From the NCBI RefSeq assembly GCF_025263565.1, contig NZ_CP079865.1, positions 2,666,001 to 2,730,000 on the forward strand: a DNA stretch of 64,000 bases, in the 5' to 3' direction. Each line of letters begins with the position of its first letter. The first letter of the stretch is position 1. The notes beneath the pieces were generated by a model. The model saw only the letters and a program-made list of their open reading frames with translations. It searched no databases and had not been told where the DNA came from. The position numbers were made by a program, and so were the translations under genes. Below are positions 53,976-62,177 of this stretch, piece by piece. The DNA comes from Mycobacterium sp. SMC-8. GTDB taxonomy: Bacteria; Actinomycetota; Actinomycetes; Mycobacteriales; Mycobacteriaceae.

Positions 53976-54422
53976 ATGGACCGTCTCGATGAGACAGACG
54001 AGCGCATCCTGGCCGAGCTGGCCGACAACGCGCGAGCGACGTTCGCCGACATCGGACAGCAGGTGAACCTGTCTGCGCCGGCGGTCAAGCGCCGGGTGGA
54101 CCGCATGGTGGACGCCGGTGTCATCAAGGGATTCACGACGGTGATCGACCGCAGCGCGCTCGGCTGGACCACGGAGGCCTACGTCCAGGTGTTCTGTCAC
54201 GGCACGATCGCGCCCACGCAGCTGCGTGCGGCCTGGAAGGACATCCCGGAGGTGGTCAGCGCCGCGACGGTGACGGGCACCTCCGACGCGATCCTGCATG
54301 TGCTCGCGCGCGACATGCGCCACCTGGAGGAGGCGCTGGAACGCATCCGGGCCAGCGCCGACATCGAGCGCAGTGAGAGCATCGTGGTGCTCTCCAACCT
54401 GATCGAGCGCGCGCCGCGCTGA
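53976..54422 (+). CDS. Lrp/AsnC-family regulator
   Basis: 148 residues from ATG 53976 (GGGAG upstream). A winged helix (MDRLDETDERILAELADNARATFADIGQQVNLSAPAVKRRVDRM) is followed by a RAM/effector domain (VVSAATVTGTSDAILHVLARDMRHLEEALERI). Divergent from ddaH-rocD, so it likely controls arginine or ornithine breakdown in response to an amino acid. This set resembles Rv2322c-Rv2324 of M. tuberculosis. Confidence 0.9.
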   Translation: MDRLDETDERILAELADNARATFADIGQQVNLSAPAVKRRVDRMVDAGVIKGFTTVIDRSALGWTTEAYVQVFCHGTIAPTQLRAAWKDIPEVVSAATVTGTSDAILHVLARDMRHLEEALERIRASADIERSESIVVLSNLIERAPR

Positions 54423-54478
54423 GCGGGTAGTTGTGGGGTGGCGCACATCGTCCGGCTGCCATCGTGTACAAAGCCCAC

Positions 54479-55672
54479 GTGAGCACTTCTGAGGTTTCCG
54501 GGGCAGCAGGCGGTGTCGTCATCGTGGGCGGCGGGCTGGCCGCTGCGCGCACGGCTGAGCAGCTGCGTCGGTCGGAGTATGCGGGAGCCGTCACGATCGT
54601 CAGCGACGAGGACCATCTGCCGTATGACCGGCCGCCGCTGTCCAAAGAGGTGCTGCGCGCCGAGACCGACGACGTGACGTTGAAGCCGGCGGAGTTCTAT
54701 GCCGAGAACGACATCACCGTGCTGCTCGGCAACGGCGCGAAGTCGGTCGACACCGCCGCGCAGACCGTAACCCTCGGCGACGGAACGCAGCTCGGTTACG
54801 ACGAGCTCGTCATCGCGACCGGGCTTGTGCCGAAGCGCATTCCGTCCTTTCCGGACCTGCCGGGCATCCACGTACTGCGTAACTTCGACGAGAGTCTCGC
54901 CCTCCGGCAGGAGGCCGGTACGGCGCGGCACGCGGTCGTCGTGGGCGCCGGATTCATCGGCTGCGAGGTTGCTGCCAGCCTGCGCAAGATGGGCGTCGAC
55001 GTGGTGCTCGTGGAGCCGCAGCCCGCGCCGCTGGCGTCGGTGCTGGGGCAGCCGATCGGCGAGCTGGTCACGAGACTGCACCGGGCCGAGGGGGTCGATG
55101 TCCGTTGCGGTGTCGGCGTCTCGGGCGTGAGCGGGGACGACCGCGTCCGCAAGGTCACGCTGAGCGACGGCTCGGAGCTCGATGCCGACATCGTCATCGT
55201 CGGGATCGGTTCGCATCCGGCGACGGACTGGCTCGCTGGTAGCGGGATCGAGGTAGACAACGGTGTGGTCTGCGACGAGGCCGGCCGGGCGAGCGCGCCA
55301 CACGTGTGGGCCATCGGTGACGTCGCTTCGTGGCGTGACACCGTCGGCGGTCAAGTGCGCGTTGAGCATTGGAGCAACGTCGCCGACCAGGCGCGCGTTC
55401 TGGTGCCGACCATGCTCGGTCAGGAACCGCCTGCCGCGGTCTCGGTGCCGTACTTCTGGAGCGACCAGTACGACGTGAAGATCCAGGCCCTCGGTGAGCC
55501 CGAGGCCACCGACACCGTGCACATCGTCGAGGACGACGGACGCAAGTTCCTGGCCTACTACGAGCGCGATGGCATTGTGGTCGGCGTGGTCGGAGGCGGG
55601 TTCCCTGGCAAGGTGATGAAGGTGCGGGCCAAGATCGCTGCGGGCGCGCCGATTTCGGAACTGCTCGGCTAG
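54479..55672 (+). CDS. Ferredoxin reductase-type flavoprotein
   Basis: 397 residues from GTG 54479, six bases after TACAAA (possible leaderless start). FAD motif VVIVGGGLAAARTAEQLRR, the NAD(P)H motif VVGAGFIGCEVAASL and the C-terminal VWAIGDVASW match rhodocoxin/putidaredoxin reductase types, including the reductase C-terminal domain (WSDQYDVKIQALG). It corresponds to Rv0688. Likely electron supply for a ferredoxin in P450 or related systems. Its TAG stop is part of the CTAG target duplication of the insertion sequence just after. Confidence 0.93.
   Translation: MSTSEVSGAAGGVVIVGGGLAAARTAEQLRRSEYAGAVTIVSDEDHLPYDRPPLSKEVLRAETDDVTLKPAEFYAENDITVLLGNGAKSVDTAAQTVTLGDGTQLGYDELVIATGLVPKRIPSFPDLPGIHVLRNFDESLALRQEAGTARHAVVVGAGFIGCEVAASLRKMGVDVVLVEPQPAPLASVLGQPIGELVTRLHRAEGVDVRCGVGVSGVSGDDRVRKVTLSDGSELDADIVIVGIGSHPATDWLAGSGIEVDNGVVCDEAGRASAPHVWAIGDVASWRDTVGGQVRVEHWSNVADQARVLVPTMLGQEPPAAVSVPYFWSDQYDVKIQALGEPEATDTVHIVEDDGRKFLAYYERDGIVVGVVGGGFPGKVMKVRAKIAAGAPISELLG
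55669..55672. repeat. Target-site duplication CTAG, left copy
   Basis: CTAG here and at 57443-57446 flank the insertion sequence. The left copy holds the TAG stop of the ferredoxin reductase gene. Confidence 0.85.
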
Positions 55673-57442
55673 GAGTCTGCTGAATTAATCCGGCGTGGTG
55701 GCGGGGTTTGTGGCTGGGTTCTCGAGATGATTAATGGATGCAGGGGCATTCTGAGGATCAGCGTGAGCTGTTGGATGCGGAGTCGGTTGCCGGGCATCTG
55801 CTGAAGTCCGACAGCATGTTTGTATTCCTGGCCGAACACCGCCACGAGTTGTTTCCCGAGGCGATGTTCGCTGATCTTTTCCCGTCGCGGCGGGGGCGTC
55901 CGAGCGTGCCGGCCGAGGTGATGGCCTCGGTGATCACCTTGCAGGCCCTGCACGGGCTCTCTGATAGCGAGACCGTGGACGCGGTCACCTTCGATCTGCG
56001 CTGGAAAGCCGCGTGCGGGTTGGCGGTGACCGCGCCGGCGTTTCACTCGACCACGCTGACCTATTGGCGGCGCCGGCTGGCGGCCTCGCAGGCGCCGGAC
56101 CGGATCTTTGAGGCGGTCAAGGCCGTCGTGGCGCAGACCGGTGTGTTGGCCAAAAAGACGCGGCGAGCGTTGGACTCCACCGTGCTCGATGATGCGGTGT
56201 CCACCCAGGACACCGTAACCCAGCTGATCGCTGCGATCCGCCGGGTCGGGCGCGAAGTCCCAGGGGCCGGCGAGGTGATCACCACTTACTGCACCGCCCA
56301 CGATTACAGCGATCCGGGTAAACCGGCGATCGCCTGGAACGACAGAACCGCCCGCGACCAGCTTGTCGACGCCTTGGTCGGCGATGCGCACCGGCTGCTG
56401 GGGCATCTGCCCGACCAGGAACTGGGCCCGCGCGCCGCTGAGGCGGTGTCGTTGTTGGCGCTGGTCGCCGGCCAGGACGTCGAACCGGTCGAGGGTTCTG
56501 ATGGCACCGACGGGCAGTGGCGCATCGCGCAGAAGGTGGCCGGTGATCGGGTGATCTCTACCGTGGATCCCGAAGCCCGCCATGCCCATAAGACGGTGCA
56601 TCGCCGCCAGGACGGATACAAGGCCCACATCGCGGTCGAACCTGATACCGGGATCATCACCGACTGCGCGCTGACCAAGGCAAGCGGACAAGACAATCAC
56701 GAAGCCGTCATCGGACTGGCGCTGCTGGCACACGAGACGACGGCGGTGCGGGTGCTCGGCGATTCGGCCTACGGCACCGGTCAGGCACGGGCGACGCTGG
56801 CCGAGCTCAAGCATGTCGCCGTGATCAAACCGCTCCCGCTGAGAACCCCGGTCCCGGGTGGGTTCACCAGCGATGACTTCACCATCGATTTCGCGGCCCG
56901 TACCGTGACGTGTCCGGCCGAGCACACCATCCCCATCGGGCCTAGCGGTGGAGCCGCATTCGAAAAGCATTGCCGGTCATGCGCTTTGAGGCACCTGTGC
57001 ACCACCGCAGTGCGTGGGCGAAAGCTCACCATCAGCGAACACGAACCGCACCTACGTGCCGCCCGGGCCATCGCGCGCACACCCGAATGGCAGGCCGAGT
57101 ACCGCCAACACCGCCCCATGGTGGAACGCTCGATCGCCTGGTTGACCCGCGGCAACCGCAAAGTCCGCTACCGCGGCGTCAGCAAGAACAACCACTGGCT
57201 GCACCACCGCGCCGCCGCATTGAACCTGCGCCGCCTGATCAGCATGGGCCTGACCCACACCGGCACCACCTGGGCCATCGCCTAAGCCCAGACATCCCGG
57301 CGGCCTTGCGGCGCGAACATCGGATTGCCACGCCCCAAACGGCGGGGCAATCCCGAATCTGTCGGCCTGCCTGTGACTTCACACACGCGCCGACGAGCGC
57401 TTGAGACGCCCCGCCCCATCAACCCACTAATTCAGCAGACTC
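55673..57442 (+). mobile_element. IS1182-type insertion sequence, complete
   Basis: 1770 bases bounded by terminal inverted repeats that begin GAGTCTGCTGAATTA at each end (15 perfect bases, then imperfect matching). A CTAG direct repeat flanks it on both sides, as reported for IS1182-family elements that use palindromic four-base targets. One transposase gene fills most of it. Intact ends and frame suggest it can still move. Confidence 0.88.
55738..57285 (+). CDS. IS1182-family transposase
   Basis: 515 residues from ATG 55738. An N-terminal DUF772-type helical domain (RRGRPSVPAEVMASVITLQALHGLSDSETV) is followed by DDE-type sequence: ALDSTVLDDAV, HRRQDGYKAHIAVEPDTGIITDC and VLGDSAYGTGQA hold likely catalytic Asp residues, and the last Glu is within QHRPMVERSIAWL. 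A zinc-ribbon-like CRSCALRHLC lies near residue 415. No stop or frameshift, so probably functional. Confidence 0.92.
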   Translation: MQGHSEDQRELLDAESVAGHLLKSDSMFVFLAEHRHELFPEAMFADLFPSRRGRPSVPAEVMASVITLQALHGLSDSETVDAVTFDLRWKAACGLAVTAPAFHSTTLTYWRRRLAASQAPDRIFEAVKAVVAQTGVLAKKTRRALDSTVLDDAVSTQDTVTQLIAAIRRVGREVPGAGEVITTYCTAHDYSDPGKPAIAWNDRTARDQLVDALVGDAHRLLGHLPDQELGPRAAEAVSLLALVAGQDVEPVEGSDGTDGQWRIAQKVAGDRVISTVDPEARHAHKTVHRRQDGYKAHIAVEPDTGIITDCALTKASGQDNHEAVIGLALLAHETTAVRVLGDSAYGTGQARATLAELKHVAVIKPLPLRTPVPGGFTSDDFTIDFAARTVTCPAEHTIPIGPSGGAAFEKHCRSCALRHLCTTAVRGRKLTISEHEPHLRAARAIARTPEWQAEYRQHRPMVERSIAWLTRGNRKVRYRGVSKNNHWLHHRAAALNLRRLISMGLTHTGTTWAIA

Positions 57443-57446
57443 CTAG
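57443..57446. repeat. Target-site duplication CTAG, right copy
   Basis: Second CTAG, right after the last base of the element. Joining the flanks would give CGGCTAGCTG. Confidence 0.85.
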
Positions 57447-57598
57447 CTGTTCGCACGACAGGCCGCCTGCTGGGTCGCCGCTGAGCGGGCGTCGATGTCT
57501 CAGTCGATGTCTCGGACGTCGACTGTAAGGTGGAACCGGCCGGTCAAAGGGGGCGGCGCCGGAGGAAATCAGTGCGCTGACCTGTCGGCGGGGCCAGA

Positions 57599-57619
57599 TA
57601 GAATCGAACATGTGTTCGA
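57599..57619 (+). promoter_or_regulatory. SOS (LexA) box and -10 at the HNH gene start
   Basis: TCGAACATGTGTTCGA (57604-57619) fits the mycobacterial LexA box TCGAAC-N4-GTTCGA perfectly. A -10-like TAGAAT (57599-57604) lies seven bases before the GTG at 57612, which itself is inside the box. Confidence 0.82.
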
Positions 57620-59258
57620 TAGAGTGTATGCGGGGTTGGATGAGCCGGCCCTGGTCGCTGCGATCGAACAGGCTGCGCGTGAAGAAGCCCAGGCCGGGGC
57701 GCGCAAGTTGGCCGCGATCGCCGAGTTGGTGAATCTGACGGTCGATGAGGATGACGAACGAGGCCTGTGGGCTTTTGATCCGTGGAAGAACGCCGCGTGC
57801 CAGGTCGGGGCCGCTTTGTCGATCAGCCAGCAGCGCGCCTCGGCTCAGATGTGTGTTGCGACGGCGCTGCGTTACCGGCTGCCCAAGGTTGGGGCCCTGT
57901 ACCTGCAGGGGCGCCTGAGCGCCCGGTTGATTTCGGAGATCACCTGGCGCACCCATCTGGTCACCGACGACATCATCGCCGTCGTTGACGCGGCGCTGGC
58001 GGGTAAGGCCGAGACGTGGGGACCGCTGTCGGAGGAGAAACTGGTCAACAAGATCAACGCCGTGATCGAGCGCCACGACCCCGACGCGGTGCGCAGCGCC
58101 AAGGAAGTCCTCAAGAAGCGGGATGTGCAGATCGGGGCACATGAGGACCCTGAGGCGGTCACGTCGCTGTGGGGGTTGTTGTTGGCTGCGGACGCCGCGG
58201 CGTACAAGGCGCGGATTGCCCGGCTGGTCAACGGTTTGTGTGAGGCGGATCCGCGTTCGATGGGTGAGCGGCGCTCCGATGCCATGGGCGCGATCGGTCG
58301 GGGCGAAGACCACCTGCGGTGCCGGTGCGGATCTTCGGCCTGCACCGCGAGCGGTCCGGCGAAATCGCCTGTGGTGATTCACGTGATCGCCGACGAGGCG
58401 GCGATCGATGCCGCAAAGCAGTTGATCGCCGCCGAGGACCGCGAACAGCACAACATCAGGGTCGAATCCGAACGTCCCCGGCCCGAGTCCGAACCTGCCG
58501 AGTCCGAACCTGTCGAGGCCCGGCCCGAGTCCGAACCCGAGACCCGGCCCGAGTCCGAACCCGAGGCCCGGCCCGAGGCCGACCCTGTTGAGGCCGGTCT
58601 TGATTCGTGTGCCAGGGATTCCGGGGTGGCGTTGCTTCCGCAGGCGCAGGTGCTGCCGATCGTGGCGTTGGCTGAGGCCATCCGCTCGGGAGCGTTGATC
58701 AAGCCGTTGTGGCTGCCTGGCCCTGATCCCGAACCGCGCTATCAGCCCTCGGCGAAGCTGGCCGCGTTCATCCGCGCCCGCGATTTGTTCTGCCGCTTCC
58801 CGGGCTGCGGTGTTCCCGCCGAGCGTTGCGACATCGACCATGTCGTGCCTTACCCGTACGGGCCGACTCACGCGTCGAACATGCACTGCAAGTGTCGAAC
58901 GCACCACTTGATGAAAACCTTCTGGGGTGGTCCCAACGGCTGGCGCGACAGACAACTACCCGATGGCACCGTCATCTGGACCACGCCGGCCGGGCACACC
59001 TACACCACCACGCCCGGGAGTCGGCTGTTCTTCCCGGCGTGGAACACGACGACCGCGGAACTGCCGCCGATGTCCCCACCTGCACCCGGGTCGGGCCGCG
59101 ATGTCCAGATGCCCAAACGGCAACGCACCCGCGCCGCGGACAGGGCTGCCCGCATCAAGGCTGAGCGTGAACACAACGCCGCCCGACGAGTCATCGAGCA
59201 GCAACCCCGAAAGGCGCAGCCTCCACCCGATTACGGCGACGATCCACCACCGTTCTAG
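57612..59258 (+). CDS. DUF222/HNH endonuclease protein (13E12-like family)
   Basis: 548 residues if started at GTG 57612 (VFDRVYAGLDEPALVAAIEQ); the frame extends further upstream but crosses the SOS box. DUF222 covers about residues 20-300, and an HNH region follows (CRFPGCGVPAERCDIDHVVPYPYG, THHLMKTF) with paired cysteines. A Glu/Pro/Ser repeat (ESEP/RPES) lies between them at about 285-330. This family is multicopy in mycobacteria and linked to mobile repeats; some members are damage-induced through LexA. Role unknown. Absent at this place in M. tuberculosis. The end overlaps the VOC gene by four bases. Confidence 0.88.
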   Translation: MFDRVYAGLDEPALVAAIEQAAREEAQAGARKLAAIAELVNLTVDEDDERGLWAFDPWKNAACQVGAALSISQQRASAQMCVATALRYRLPKVGALYLQGRLSARLISEITWRTHLVTDDIIAVVDAALAGKAETWGPLSEEKLVNKINAVIERHDPDAVRSAKEVLKKRDVQIGAHEDPEAVTSLWGLLLAADAAAYKARIARLVNGLCEADPRSMGERRSDAMGAIGRGEDHLRCRCGSSACTASGPAKSPVVIHVIADEAAIDAAKQLIAAEDREQHNIRVESERPRPESEPAESEPVEARPESEPETRPESEPEARPEADPVEAGLDSCARDSGVALLPQAQVLPIVALAEAIRSGALIKPLWLPGPDPEPRYQPSAKLAAFIRARDLFCRFPGCGVPAERCDIDHVVPYPYGPTHASNMHCKCRTHHLMKTFWGGPNGWRDRQLPDGTVIWTTPAGHTYTTTPGSRLFFPAWNTTTAELPPMSPPAPGSGRDVQMPKRQRTRAADRAARIKAEREHNAARRVIEQQPRKAQPPPDYGDDPPPF

Positions 59259-60535
59259 AGCTCCCCGAGATAGAAGCGCGTGCCCTGGTCGTCGGCGCAC
59301 AGCGCGGACTTGCCGTATGACTGCTCCGAGGGCTCCTCGATCACGGTGCCGCCGGCTTCCCGCACGCGGGACACCGCTGCGTCGATGTCGTCGACGGTCC
59401 ACATCGGCACGATCACCGCGGGTGTAGTGCCGCCCGCAGCGCCCGACATCGGATGGGCGCCCACGACGGCCCAGCCGTCGTCGATTCGGCCCGGCTCGTA
59501 CGTCCAGAACAGCAGCCTGCCGTAGAACGCCTTGAAGACAGTCGAATCCGGCACGAAATACGTGATGTAGGACAGGTCGCCGTGGCCTCCGCCGTTCAGC
59601 AACGGCCTCGGTTCTGTCCGTGCCGGCACATACACGCCGAACTCGACTCCCTGGGAGTCCCTCGCGCGCAACAGATCACCGAACGGGAATCCCTCAACCT
59701 CGCCGACGGTCCCACCGGCGGCCACGATGCTGTCGCGGGCACCGTGGAGATCGGTCACGGCATAGCAGCAGAACAGCGTGTGCTGCTCTGGGGCGGACGC
59801 GAGCCCGATCCGCTGCCCGACGTTGGTGACGGTCTGCGTCGCGGAATCGACGACCCACCCCAGCACATGGCCGTAGAAGGCCGCTGCCCGGCGCGCATCC
59901 GGCGTCCACACCGACACATAACCGACGTCGCCGTGCTGGATCGGCAGCGCGGCGCCTGTCGCCGGCCCCGTAAGCATCCAGCGGTGTCCGAACGGGTCGA
60001 AGAGGGCGGCGTTGCGTCCCCCGTGGGCCTCGTAGGGTTCACGCTGAATGCGCGCGCCGCTGATCCTGGCGCGGTCCAGCGTCTCGTCGGTGTCGCTGAC
60101 GGGAAGCATCAGACTCACCGAGACAGACTCAGACGAGGGCGCTTTCAGTCCGATCTCGGGATACTCGTCGGCCAGGTACAGCACGCCGCCGGACAGAGCC
60201 AGCTCGGCATGGCCGACCCGGCCGTCGTCCATCTCCACCGGGTCGCCGACCAGCACGGCGCCGAAGACGTCGCCGTACCAGCGGATCGCGGCGCGGGCGT
60301 CGGCGACGGTCAGGTAGGGGACCGCGGCGCTCGTCAAGACCGGCGCGGGCCGCGAAAGCTCGGCGAGTGCAGTGTCTGTTCCGCTCATGGTCACTCCTTG
60401 GGTTCGATCAGGTTGCTGTGCAAAGAGATTCGCCGCCGACTCCAGCCTGGCGCGCAGTCGCTGCGCGAACTCGGGATCCGGCGTCACGGGGAGGTCGCCG
60501 CCGCGAAGTACGTCGAGCGGATCGTGTCCGGTCAC
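59255..60535 (-). CDS. Multi-domain VOC (glyoxalase-fold) protein
   Basis: 426 residues from GTG 60535, which overlaps the sigma factor stop (GTGA). Residues 1-45 are an unusual helical lead (DPLDVLRGGDLPVTPDPEFAQRLRARLE). Three VOC-type regions follow: PYLTVADARAAIRWYGDVF, then GYVSVWTPDARRAAAFYGHVLGW, and a third SYITYFVPDSTVFKAFYGRLL with WTVDDIDAAVSRVREAGG. Family members bind metals or small ligands. The close pairing with an ECF sigma factor suggests the lead helps to hold or sense for the sigma factor. It takes the place of the Rv0689c-Rv0690c genes. Confidence 0.8.
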   Translation of the reverse strand: MTGHDPLDVLRGGDLPVTPDPEFAQRLRARLESAANLFAQQPDRTQGVTMSGTDTALAELSRPAPVLTSAAVPYLTVADARAAIRWYGDVFGAVLVGDPVEMDDGRVGHAELALSGGVLYLADEYPEIGLKAPSSESVSVSLMLPVSDTDETLDRARISGARIQREPYEAHGGRNAALFDPFGHRWMLTGPATGAALPIQHGDVGYVSVWTPDARRAAAFYGHVLGWVVDSATQTVTNVGQRIGLASAPEQHTLFCCYAVTDLHGARDSIVAAGGTVGEVEGFPFGDLLRARDSQGVEFGVYVPARTEPRPLLNGGGHGDLSYITYFVPDSTVFKAFYGRLLFWTYEPGRIDDGWAVVGAHPMSGAAGGTTPAVIVPMWTVDDIDAAVSRVREAGGTVIEEPSEQSYGKSALCADDQGTRFYLGEL

Positions 60536-61056
60536 GGCAGTCCTCCTTCCAGTTGTGGGTACTCGGCCCGGAACGCCCGCCGCGCCCGCACCAGCAACGC
60601 CTCTGTGGCGTGGACCGTGCGCCCGATCAGCTCGGCGCACTCGGGCACCGAGCAGTCGTCCATGTAGCGCAGCGCGAGCACGGTGCGGTGCTGTTCGGGC
60701 AGCCGGGCCAGTACCTGCTCGGCGACGATGCGGTCCACGTGCCCATCCCATGTGTCGTGGGGATCGGCGGGTTCGGGCAGCTCGGCCACCGGCACCGAGA
60801 ACCGATCGTGGCGCCGCCGGTAGTGGTCCGCCAGCTTGTGGCGGGCCACTCCGATCAGCCAGGGCACGGTCAGGTTCGGCGGGGACGGTTTCCTGGCAGC
60901 ATCCATCGCCGCCAGAAAGGTCTCCGACGTCAGGTCCTCGGCCGTCCCGCGGTCACCGCAGCGCCTGACGAAGTACCCGTATACGGCGGGTAGGGCCTCG
61001 TCGTACAGCGCGAGCAGTGCCCGCGGAGCGTGCTCGCCATCCGGTTGGGCGCTCAC
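60532..61056 (-). CDS. ECF-family RNA polymerase sigma factor
   Basis: 174 residues from GTG 61056. Region 2 is LLALYDEALPAVYGYFVRRCGDRGTAEDLTSETFLAAM, with WLIGVARHKLADHYRRR, and region 4 is VLARLPEQHRTVLALRYMDDCSVPECAELIGRTVHATEALLVRARRAF. No recognised anti-sigma gene sits next to it; the overlapping VOC gene is the only partner. It lies 17 bases before the mftR stop on the same strand, so it is downstream of mftR. Confidence 0.93.
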   Translation of the reverse strand: MSAQPDGEHAPRALLALYDEALPAVYGYFVRRCGDRGTAEDLTSETFLAAMDAARKPSPPNLTVPWLIGVARHKLADHYRRRHDRFSVPVAELPEPADPHDTWDGHVDRIVAEQVLARLPEQHRTVLALRYMDDCSVPECAELIGRTVHATEALLVRARRAFRAEYPQLEGGLP

Positions 61057-61072
61057 ATCCCTATCGTCGCCG

Positions 61073-61687
61073 TCAGGCGCCGAACTCCGACACCCCAGTT
61101 TCCAGACCGGCAAGACCCGAGGCGAGCATGTCGAACGCGTCGCCCAACGCGGCGGCCAGTGACACCGATTCGTCGGCCAGCCAGTATTCGTAGGCTGACA
61201 GCGACACGGCCAGCATCGTCCACGCCACCGTCTGCGGCATCAGCTCGGCCGGGTCCACTCCCCGCCGTCCTGCCACGAACGCCGCGACCACGGCGCGCCA
61301 ACCCGCATACATCGTCATCGAATATGCCTGTAGCGCTTCGGTTTCCAAAATCAGTCGCATCCGCTGCCGGTGTCGGTCGGTGTCGTCGAAGTCGTTGAAG
61401 GCCAGCAGCGCGGTGCGTAGTGCATCGCGGATCGGCACGCTCGGGTCGAGTTCGTCGAGCAGCTCCCGCATGCGTTCGAGGTGGGCGTCGAAATCGCCCC
61501 ACGGCAGCGCGCTCTTGGACGGGTAATAGCGGAACAGGGTGCGCCGGGCGATCCCGGCGGCCGCCGCGACGTCATCGACGCTGACGTCGTCGAAGCCGCG
61601 GGTCATGAACAAGTCGATCGCGACGTCGCTGATGTGCTCGAAACTCGTGGACCGGCGGCGGCCCACGCGCGGCTTGGCGGCGGTCAT
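61073..61687 (-). CDS. mftR: Mycofactocin system regulator MftR (TetR family)
   Basis: 204 residues from ATG 61687 (GAGGAAAT upstream); an ATG at 61723 is earlier but lies directly at a -10-like TAACAAT. The HTH is [54 protein letters not shown]. Divergent to mftA with a 104-base gap, the known arrangement of MftR, which senses acyl-CoA and represses the cluster. Confidence 0.95.
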   Translation of the reverse strand: MTAAKPRVGRRRSTSFEHISDVAIDLFMTRGFDDVSVDDVAAAAGIARRTLFRYYPSKSALPWGDFDAHLERMRELLDELDPSVPIRDALRTALLAFNDFDDTDRHRQRMRLILETEALQAYSMTMYAGWRAVVAAFVAGRRGVDPAELMPQTVAWTMLAVSLSAYEYWLADESVSLAAALGDAFDMLASGLAGLETGVSEFGA

Positions 61688-61791
61688 CGCGATTTCCTCT
61701 TCCGTTCCGGCACCCGATGCCATATTGTTAGCGACCTACATCACAAAGTCGAGACCCTACCCGGGGTCCAGTCAGTAGAAAGGCCAGATCA

Positions 61792-61884
61792 ATGGATCAG
61801 AATCAGCACGCTCAGGCCGAGGAGCTGGTGACCGAGAGCCTGGTGGAAGAGGTCTCGATCGACGGGATGTGCGGGGTCTACTGA
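61792..61884 (+). CDS. mftA: Mycofactocin precursor peptide MftA
   Basis: 30 codons from ATG 61792. The peptide is Glu-rich and ends in the conserved IDGMCGVY, whose final Val-Tyr is decarboxylated and crosslinked by MftC to yield the redox cofactor. GTAGAAAGG precedes the start. It stops two bases before mftB. Confidence 0.97.
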   Translation: MDQNQHAQAEELVTESLVEEVSIDGMCGVY

Positions 61885-61886
61885 GC

Positions 61887-62177
61887 ATGACTGCGCCGAC
61901 CTTTGATGCCGACCGGCACTGGCGGTTGCATCCGCAGGTGGCGGTGCGGCCGGAGCCGTTCGGCGCACTGCTCTACCACTTCGGAACCCGCAAGCTGTCG
62001 TTTCTGAAGAACCGGACGATCGTCGAGGTGATCAATTCGCTTTCTGATCACCCCGACGCTCGTTCTGCCTGCCGCGCCGCCGGAATCGACGACGACGCCC
62101 AGGCGCCCTACTTCCATGCGCTGGGTGTGCTCGTCCAGTCGCAGATGCTCATCGCCGACCCAGGAGAGACCCCATGA
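61887..62177 (+). CDS. mftB: Mycofactocin chaperone MftB
   Basis: 96 residues from ATG 61887. The small PqqD-like winged-helix fold with HWRLHPQVAVRPEPFGALLYHFGTRKLSFLKNR is typical. It binds MftA and presents it to MftC. The start lies two bases after the mftA stop, and the end overlaps mftC by four bases. Confidence 0.96.
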   Translation: MTAPTFDADRHWRLHPQVAVRPEPFGALLYHFGTRKLSFLKNRTIVEVINSLSDHPDARSACRAAGIDDDAQAPYFHALGVLVQSQMLIADPGETP

